From assembly GCA_016793585.1 (NCBI GenBank), contig JAEUJR010001105.1, positions 1 through 9,159 on the forward strand: a stretch of 9,159 nucleotides of DNA, read 5' to 3'. The translations under genes and the position numbers were made by a program. The first letter of the stretch is position 1; every line of letters starts with the position of its first letter. Positions 4,989-9,159 of this stretch are shown piece after piece. This stretch comes from Archangium sp. (lineage in GTDB: Bacteria > Myxococcota > Myxococcia > Myxococcales > Myxococcaceae). Under the pieces are notes generated by a model. The model saw only the letters and a list, made by a program, of their open reading frames with translations. It made no database searches and had not been told where the DNA came from.

Positions 4989-6758
4989 GTGGACCTGCTT
5001 CGCCACCTCGACCCGCGGCTGCGCCCAGCGCTCGAGCACGAGCTGCGTCGCCGCGCGAAAGCGCCGGTCGATGGAGTTCCCCGTGGCGTCACGGTGGTGC
5101 TCGCCGGCCATCGCGGCGCAGGGAAGACGACGGTGCTGCCCCACGTCGCGGCCGCCCTCGGGCGCCCGGGCGTCGACCTCGACGTCGAGCTCGAGCGCCG
5201 TGAAGGCCGCTCGATTCGCGAGTGGTTTCGAGACGACGTCGCCTCGTTTCGGGCCGCCGAGCGCGCCGTCTTCGCCTCGTTGCCCGCGGGGAGTCTGGTC
5301 GCGGTCGGCGGCGGCTTCCTCGCGAACCACGGCGACCTGCTCGGCGCGTGTCTGACGGTGCTGGTGCCGGTGTCGTGGGAGACGTTCGCCGAGCGCTTGA
5401 GCGCCGACACCTCGCGGCCGCGGCTGATGCCCGAGGTGCCGCTGCGGGAAGAGCTCGAGACCATCTGGGCCGAGCGCGAAGCGCGGCACCGCCGCGTGAA
5501 GACGATGTCGTTCGTCGACTTCGTGTTGGCGTTGACGAAGCCGGCCAGGCCGCGCCGCGTGGTGACGCTCCCACCCGATGCACACCCGGTTCAGTTCGCG
5601 TGGAGGGCGCGTCACGCCGGGGCCGATCTGCTCGAGGTGAGAACCGACGTGACGGCGACCGAGGTCGAGCTGGCGCCCGTCGTGCGTGCGCTGCCAGTGC
5701 TCGTCGCCGAGCGCGGCCTCGTCGCGCCGCTCGAGTGGGCCCAGTCGGCCTCGTTGCTCGACGCCGACAGAGGTTCGCTGCGCTCGTTTCACGCCGACCG
5801 CCCCATGACGACGGCCGAGGCGCTCGCGCACTGGCGTGACGTCGCCGAGGGCGTGCAGGTGAAGCACGTCGAGCCGCTCGGCTCGTTGCGCGAAGCGCCG
5901 CGCCTGTTCGAGACGCAGCGGGCGTTGCAGGAGCGGTTCGGCGCGCACCGCGTGACGGTGCTGGCGACGGGCCCGCTCGCGCTGCCGTTTCGGGCGCTGC
6001 TCGCCGAGCAGAACGCGCTCGACTACCTCGCGCTCGAGCCGACGTGGAGCGCGGCTTTGGGCCAACGCCTGCTCGCCGACGCCGTTCGTGCGCATCGCCG
6101 CGCGACGAAGCAGGGCCTGACGGAGCGGCTCGGCATTCTCGGCTCTCCGCTCGCGCACTCCCGAAGTCCACGGCTTCACGTTCAGCCGTTCGACCGCATC
6201 GAGCTGCCGCCTGACGTCGACCTCGCCGAGGTGTTGGGTGCGCTGCGCCCGCACTATCGCGGCTTCGCGGTCACCAACCCGTTCAAGAAGGCCGCTGCGA
6301 CGGCGGCGAGCGCCACGCGTGACGCGGTGAACACGCTCGTCCGCGACGACGCCGGGTGGAGCGCGTTCAACACCGACCGTGAAGGCGCCGCGGCGGCGTT
6401 GAGCGTGCTCGTCGAGCGCGCGAGCTCGAAGCAGGTGACGGTGCTGGGCGACGGTGGCGTGACGGGCGCGCTCCGAGAGGCCGCAGCTCAGCTCGGCGTC
6501 GCGCTCACGGTGAAACGTCATGCCGACGCGAACGGTTCGGTCAGCGGCGCCGTGGTGTGGACCTGGCCTGCCACGATTGCTCCACCACCTGGTCTTCGTT
6601 TCGAGAACGCCCTCGTCGCCGTCATCGCCTATGGCCGCCCGGCGCGCGCCATCGCCGCGACCGTGCGTGAACGAGGTGGAACTGCGCTGCGTCTCGGGCC
6701 ACGGTGGTTCATCGCACAGGCTCGGCGACAGCGAAGCCTCTGGGAGTCGGCGACATGA
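4989..6758 (+). CDS. Trifunctional shikimate kinase / type I 3-dehydroquinase / shikimate dehydrogenase fusion (AroK-AroD-AroE)
   Basis: One uninterrupted 589-residue protein with three shikimate-pathway modules: shikimate kinase (about 33-185), type I 3-dehydroquinate dehydratase (about 191-372) and shikimate dehydrogenase (about 378-589), preceded by a 30-residue charged helical leader. It should carry out dehydration of 3-dehydroquinate, NADPH reduction of 3-dehydroshikimate and phosphorylation of shikimate, in the cytosol. Domain order equals that of the C-terminal part of fungal AROM. Total length is about 80-100 residues less than the sum of typical separate enzymes; the dehydroquinase and dehydrogenase parts are the most reduced. 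No frameshift or stop is needed to join the modules, and codon use is uniform, so this is not an assembly artefact visible from sequence. The stop overlaps aroC (ATGA, 6755-6758). The remaining DAHP-to-chorismate enzymes follow in the same operon. Assignment of the kinase is very secure, that of the other two domains secure by motif order. Confidence 0.9.
   Translation: MDLLRHLDPRLRPALEHELRRRAKAPVDGVPRGVTVVLAGHRGAGKTTVLPHVAAALGRPGVDLDVELERREGRSIREWFRDDVASFRAAERAVFASLPAGSLVAVGGGFLANHGDLLGACLTVLVPVSWETFAERLSADTSRPRLMPEVPLREELETIWAEREARHRRVKTMSFVDFVLALTKPARPRRVVTLPPDAHPVQFAWRARHAGADLLEVRTDVTATEVELAPVVRALPVLVAERGLVAPLEWAQSASLLDADRGSLRSFHADRPMTTAEALAHWRDVAEGVQVKHVEPLGSLREAPRLFETQRALQERFGAHRVTVLATGPLALPFRALLAEQNALDYLALEPTWSAALGQRLLADAVRAHRRATKQGLTERLGILGSPLAHSRSPRLHVQPFDRIELPPDVDLAEVLGALRPHYRGFAVTNPFKKAAATAASATRDAVNTLVRDDAGWSAFNTDREGAAAALSVLVERASSKQVTVLGDGGVTGALREAAAQLGVALTVKRHADANGSVSGAVVWTWPATIAPPPGLRFENALVAVIAYGRPARAIAATVRERGGTALRLGPRWFIAQARRQRSLWESAT
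5085..5543 (+). other. Shikimate kinase domain of the fusion
   Basis: Residues 33-185. Walker A is GHRGAGKTT (40-48). VDLDVELERREGRSI (62-76) aligns with the shikimate-binding FIDTDxEIE...GMSI block (D63, D65), FRAAE (87-91) gives the conserved Arg88, VGGGF (106-110) is the glycine loop, and SRPRL (142-146) holds the lid Arg. All key nucleotide and shikimate contacts that I can align are present. Confidence 0.92.
5559..6104 (+). other. Type I 3-dehydroquinate dehydratase domain of the fusion
   Basis: Residues 191-372, against roughly 225-250 in free-standing AroD. ADLLEVRTD (212-220) matches the family's DILEWRVD (substrate-binding Glu and Arg). SFHADRPMTT (266-275) aligns with SNHDFHKTP, giving catalytic His268. 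VKHVEPLGS (291-299) aligns with the PKIALMP block, giving Schiff-base Lys292. PFRALLAE (333-340) supplies the later substrate Arg335 and LGQ (357-359) the conserved Gln. Sequence between motifs is very divergent and short. Confidence 0.82.
6120..6755 (+). other. Shikimate dehydrogenase domain of the fusion, shortened
   Basis: Residues 378-589, about 212 against 270 in typical AroE. GILGSPLAHSRSP (382-394) provides the shikimate-binding serines, VTNPFKKAA (428-436) the catalytic Lys433, and FNTDREG (460-466) the catalytic Asp463. AVNTL (446-450) is also conserved. The nucleotide site reads VLGDGGVTGA (485-494) instead of GAGGA(S/A)RA, and the NRT motif is replaced by VKR (508-510). The C-terminal FIAQARRQRSLW (574-585) matches the LVxQAxxxFxLW helix. 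Confidence 0.8.
6742..6746 (+). promoter_or_regulatory. Ribosome binding site for aroC
   Basis: GGGAG eight bases before ATG 6755. Together with the exact family N-terminus MNTFG it decides this start over the upstream in-frame GTG at 6704. Confidence 0.65.
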
Positions 6759-7792
6759 ACACCTTTGGAGAACTCTTTCGCGTCACCACCTTCGGCGAGA
6801 GCCACGGGCCCGCGATGGGTGCCGTCATCGACGGCTGCCCTGCGGGTGTGCCACTCACGAAAGCCCTCGTTCAGCGCGCGCTCGATCGCCGGCGCCCCGG
6901 GCAGAGCGCGGTGACGACCGCGCGGCAGGAGGCCGACCAGGTCGAGCTGCTCTCGGGCGTCTACGAAGACAAGACGTTGGGCACGCCCATCGCCGCCATC
7001 GTTCGCAACACCGACGCGCGCAGTCAGGACTACTCGAAGCTCGCGAAGGAGGACCGGCCCGGCCACGCCGATCGCGGCTGGCGTGAGCGCTTTCGTCATC
7101 GCGACCCTCGCGGTGGAGGCCGCACGAGCGGGCGCGAGACGTTGTGCCGGGTCATCGGTGGCGCCGTCGCCGACGCGCTGCTCGCGAACGAGGTGCCGAA
7201 GCTGAACGTCGTCGCGTGGGTCTCACAGGTCGGGCCGTTCGTCGCGCCGCTCCCTGCGCCAGGGCTCACCCGCGCGCAGGTCGATGCGCACCCGACGCGT
7301 TGTCCCGATTCGGCGCTCGCCGCGGAGATCGAGGCGCGCATTCTCGAGGCGAAGGCCGCGGGCGATTCGCTCGGCGGCGCCATCACGGTTCGCATCGAGG
7401 GCGCACCGGCTGGCCTGGGCGAGCCGGTGTTCGGCAAGCTGAAGTCGCGGCTCGCTGATGCGTTCGCGGGCGTCGGTGCGGTGACTGGTGTCGTGTGGGG
7501 CCCGGCCGATCTCGAGCACCGGCTGCGCTTACCGGGCACGCAGTTTCACGCGACGAACGCCGACGGCACGCCCAGCGACGTCTACGGCGGCATTCAAGGC
7601 GGGCTCGCGAACGGAGCGCCGGTGCTCGCGCGAGTGCTCTTCAAGCCGCCCGCGACGCTCACCGACCACGCGAAGGCCGGCCGTCACGACCCGTGCATTC
7701 TGCCGCGCGCCGTTCCCGTCATCGAGGCGATGGCCTCGATGGTGTTCGCAGACCTCTGGCTGTCCTTCCTCGCGAGGCCGCACCGCGCATGA
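6755..7792 (+). CDS. aroC: Chorismate synthase AroC
   Basis: 345 residues; converts 5-enolpyruvylshikimate-3-phosphate to chorismate by 1,4-elimination of phosphate, using reduced FMN. The N-terminus MNTFGELFRVTTFGESHGPA is the hallmark of the family (His17 in GESHG). DRRRPGQS, VRNTDARSQDYS, RPGHAD with the second conserved His, RGGGRTSGRET, GDSLGG, PVFGKL, GGIQGG and the C-terminal AGRHDPCILPRAVPV are all present. The signature after RPGHAD differs from the common KYGxRDYRGGGR form: it reads RFRHRDPRGGGR, with the Tyr residues replaced. I recall such a variant from other myxobacterial and deltaproteobacterial-type sequences, so it is probably a subfamily trait rather than damage. ATG 6755 overlaps the fusion-gene stop and is preceded by GGGAG. 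The stop overlaps aroB (ATGA, 7789-7792). Confidence 0.96.
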   Translation: MNTFGELFRVTTFGESHGPAMGAVIDGCPAGVPLTKALVQRALDRRRPGQSAVTTARQEADQVELLSGVYEDKTLGTPIAAIVRNTDARSQDYSKLAKEDRPGHADRGWRERFRHRDPRGGGRTSGRETLCRVIGGAVADALLANEVPKLNVVAWVSQVGPFVAPLPAPGLTRAQVDAHPTRCPDSALAAEIEARILEAKAAGDSLGGAITVRIEGAPAGLGEPVFGKLKSRLADAFAGVGAVTGVVWGPADLEHRLRLPGTQFHATNADGTPSDVYGGIQGGLANGAPVLARVLFKPPATLTDHAKAGRHDPCILPRAVPVIEAMASMVFADLWLSFLARPHRA

Positions 7793-8817
7793 CGACTCTT
7801 CCTCCTGGCGCCATCACGCCGTCGGTCGACCGCTCCGGCCGCTTCGTCGACCTGGTGAAGTCGTTGCCCGACGACGCGGTCGTCTTCGCCGATGCGCGCG
7901 TGTTGCGGCTGCACCGCGACGTCGCGAAGTCGCTCTCGAAGCGCACGGTCATTCCCCTCACCGCAGGTGAAGGCCTCAAGTCGCTCTCGACCATCGAGCG
8001 GGTGGCGAAGCGGCTCTCGGGCGTCTCTCGTTCGGCCACCTTCGTCGCGCTCGGCGGTGGAACGGTGGGAGACGTCGTCACCGTCATCGCGCATCTGCAC
8101 AAACGCGGCGTGAAGCTGATTCACGTGCCCACGACGTTGCTCGCGGCCGTCGACAGCTCCATCGGCGGCAAAGGCGCGGTGAACGTCGGCGACGTGAAGA
8201 ACGCGCTCGGGGTGTTTCACGGGCCGGCAGAGACGTGGCTGTGCCCATCGTTCTTCGACACGCTCTCGGAGTCTCAGCGCAGGGAAGGGCGGCTCGAAGC
8301 GTGGAAGATGGTCGTCACGCTCGACGCCGCGACGGCCCGACGGTGGATGAAGAAGGCTCCGCACGACCTGCCCCTGCTGCGTGAGGCGCGCGATTTGAAA
8401 GAGGCTGTCGTGCGCACCGACCCCTACGAGACGAAGGGCGTGCGGGTGGTGCTGAACTTCGGCCATACCTTCGGGCACGTGCTCGAGAGCGTCAGCGGCT
8501 TCTCGTTGCGTCACGGTGAAGCCGTCGGCCTCGGCATGCTCTGCGCGCTCGAGCTCGGCGTCGACCTCGGCGTCACGCCGCGCGGAGTCGCCGAAGCCGT
8601 CGAGGCCTCGCTGCCCAACGTGAAGAACGCGCGCGCGGTCCTGGCGAAGCTCGCGAAGGCGCCGCTCTCGAAGGTGACGAAGGTGCTCGCGGCCGACAAG
8701 AAGGGCAGCGCGACCCAGCTGCGCATGGTGCTGCTCGAAGACCTCGGCAGGTGGCGAACGGCCGTCGTCGACGCGAAGACCTGGCAGTCGCGGTGGACGG
8801 GGGCGTGGCGTGCCTGA
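7789..8817 (+). CDS. aroB: 3-Dehydroquinate synthase AroB
   Basis: 342 residues; NAD- and Zn/Co-dependent cyclisation of DAHP to 3-dehydroquinate, the first step unique to this operon. Seen in order: GGGTVGD (89-95, NAD loop), HVPTTLLAAVDSSIGGK (112-128), KNALGVFHGP (137-146), LEAWK (169-173) with metal ligand Glu170, LNFGHTFGH (222-230) with His226, RHGEAVGLGM (241-250) with His242, DKKG (303-306) and LRMVLL (311-316). The two His ligands are 16 residues apart, as in the Aspergillus AROM domain as I recall it. The N-terminal strand region is shorter than in E. coli and the family's usual length is about 360. ATG 7789 overlaps the aroC stop; the Shine-Dalgarno is weak, so coupling is likely. 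Its 3' end overlaps aroA by 8 bp. Confidence 0.95.
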   Translation: MTTLPPGAITPSVDRSGRFVDLVKSLPDDAVVFADARVLRLHRDVAKSLSKRTVIPLTAGEGLKSLSTIERVAKRLSGVSRSATFVALGGGTVGDVVTVIAHLHKRGVKLIHVPTTLLAAVDSSIGGKGAVNVGDVKNALGVFHGPAETWLCPSFFDTLSESQRREGRLEAWKMVVTLDAATARRWMKKAPHDLPLLREARDLKEAVVRTDPYETKGVRVVLNFGHTFGHVLESVSGFSLRHGEAVGLGMLCALELGVDLGVTPRGVAEAVEASLPNVKNARAVLAKLAKAPLSKVTKVLAADKKGSATQLRMVLLEDLGRWRTAVVDAKTWQSRWTGAWRA

Positions 8818-9159
8818 GGTGCTGAGCCCGCCCATCTCGAAGTCAGACGCGCACCGCGTGCTCGTGCTGCGCGAGCTCTGTGAAGGTGCGCACGAGGCCG
8901 CGCTCGAAGGCGCCGTCGACGTTCCCGAAGACGTGCTGGTGCTCTCGCGAGGGCTGAAGACGCTGCGAGGCTCGACGGGTGAGCTCGACTGTCACGACGC
9001 AGGCGCGCCGTTTCGGTTCCTGCTCACGCAGGCCGCGCTTCGGCCGAACTCGGTCTTCCACTTCACGGGCACGAAGCGGCTCGCCGAACGCCCGCAGCGG
9101 CCGCTGCTCGACGCCCTGGTGAAGTCGCTCGGCATTCGGTTCACCGAAGGGGCTCCCTG
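8810..9159 (+). CDS. aroA: 3-Phosphoshikimate 1-carboxyvinyltransferase (EPSP synthase) AroA, 3'-truncated by window edge
   Basis: First 116 residues of EPSP synthase, which joins shikimate-3-phosphate and phosphoenolpyruvate. SPPISKSDAHRVLVL (6-20) is the N-terminal substrate motif (Lys11, Ser12, Arg16). DAGAPFRFL (63-71) corresponds to the NAGTAMRPL loop of the E. coli enzyme, and TKRLAERPQRPLLDAL (88-103) to the MKERPIGHLVDAL block. The spacing from SKS to the loop is about 20 residues shorter than in E. coli. I chose GTG 8810, which overlaps the aroB stop; GTG 8819 is an alternative. There is no close consensus Shine-Dalgarno, only a G-rich run before it. The gene completes the DAHP-to-chorismate set. 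The remaining two thirds lie beyond the window, so integrity cannot be judged. Confidence 0.9.
   Translation, partial: MPEVLSPPISKSDAHRVLVLRELCEGAHEAALEGAVDVPEDVLVLSRGLKTLRGSTGELDCHDAGAPFRFLLTQAALRPNSVFHFTGTKRLAERPQRPLLDALVKSLGIRFTEGAP

Noticed and set aside
4746..6521. 591-codon open frame on the minus strand opposite the shikimate fusion gene
   Set aside because: Its translation is Arg/His-rich and low in complexity with no recognisable motif. It is the expected antisense shadow of GC-rich codons, and the plus strand has clear enzyme motifs throughout.
6704..6754. Earlier in-frame GTG start for aroC
   Set aside because: The family N-terminus MNTFG begins at ATG 6755, which has a Shine-Dalgarno and an ATGA overlap. 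The extension would lie inside the upstream coding region.
7684..8835. Long minus-strand open frame opposite aroB
   Set aside because: Antisense shadow of high-GC coding sequence; AroB motifs are unambiguous on the plus strand.

Overview
The window is very GC-rich, densely coding DNA that most resembles a myxobacterium (Myxococcota, Myxococcales-like). Nearly every codon ends in G or C and neighbouring genes overlap by a few bases. The leftmost genes match the tail of the light-controlled carotenoid operon known from Myxococcus xanthus. No RNA genes, mobile elements, CRISPR arrays or long repeats are visible, and no stretch over 300 bases lacks a gene.

Region 1 (1-4497, + strand) is the end of a carotenoid operon. 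It holds the 3' part of a CrtD/CrtI-family carotenoid desaturase, a CrtC 1,2-hydratase, a membrane-anchored GT21-like glycosyltransferase, a PlsC-type acyltransferase, and a MerR-family regulator with a B12-binding domain carrying all the CarH light-sensor motifs. Together the enzymes would desaturate and hydrate the carotenoid psi-end, glycosylate the tertiary hydroxyl and esterify the sugar with a fatty acid. This is the logic of myxobacterial carotenoid glycoside esters. The regulator at the end of the same transcript probably represses the operon in the dark.

Region 2 (4507-4920, - strand) is one small cysteine-rich predicted lipoprotein. It converges on the regulator gene with only 9 bp between the two stop codons, and diverges from the next operon across 68 bp.

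Region 3 (4989-9159, + strand, running off the window) is a shikimate operon. It starts with an unusual single gene for a shikimate kinase / type I 3-dehydroquinase / shikimate dehydrogenase fusion, followed by aroC, aroB and the 5' part of aroA. It therefore encodes every step from DAHP to chorismate. The fused domains have the same order as the C-terminal three domains of the fungal pentafunctional AROM protein, and the downstream aroB-aroA pair has the order of AROM's N-terminal half. This AROM-like fusion is the most notable item in the window. Its dehydroquinase and dehydrogenase parts are clearly compacted, but the catalytic residues I can align are kept.
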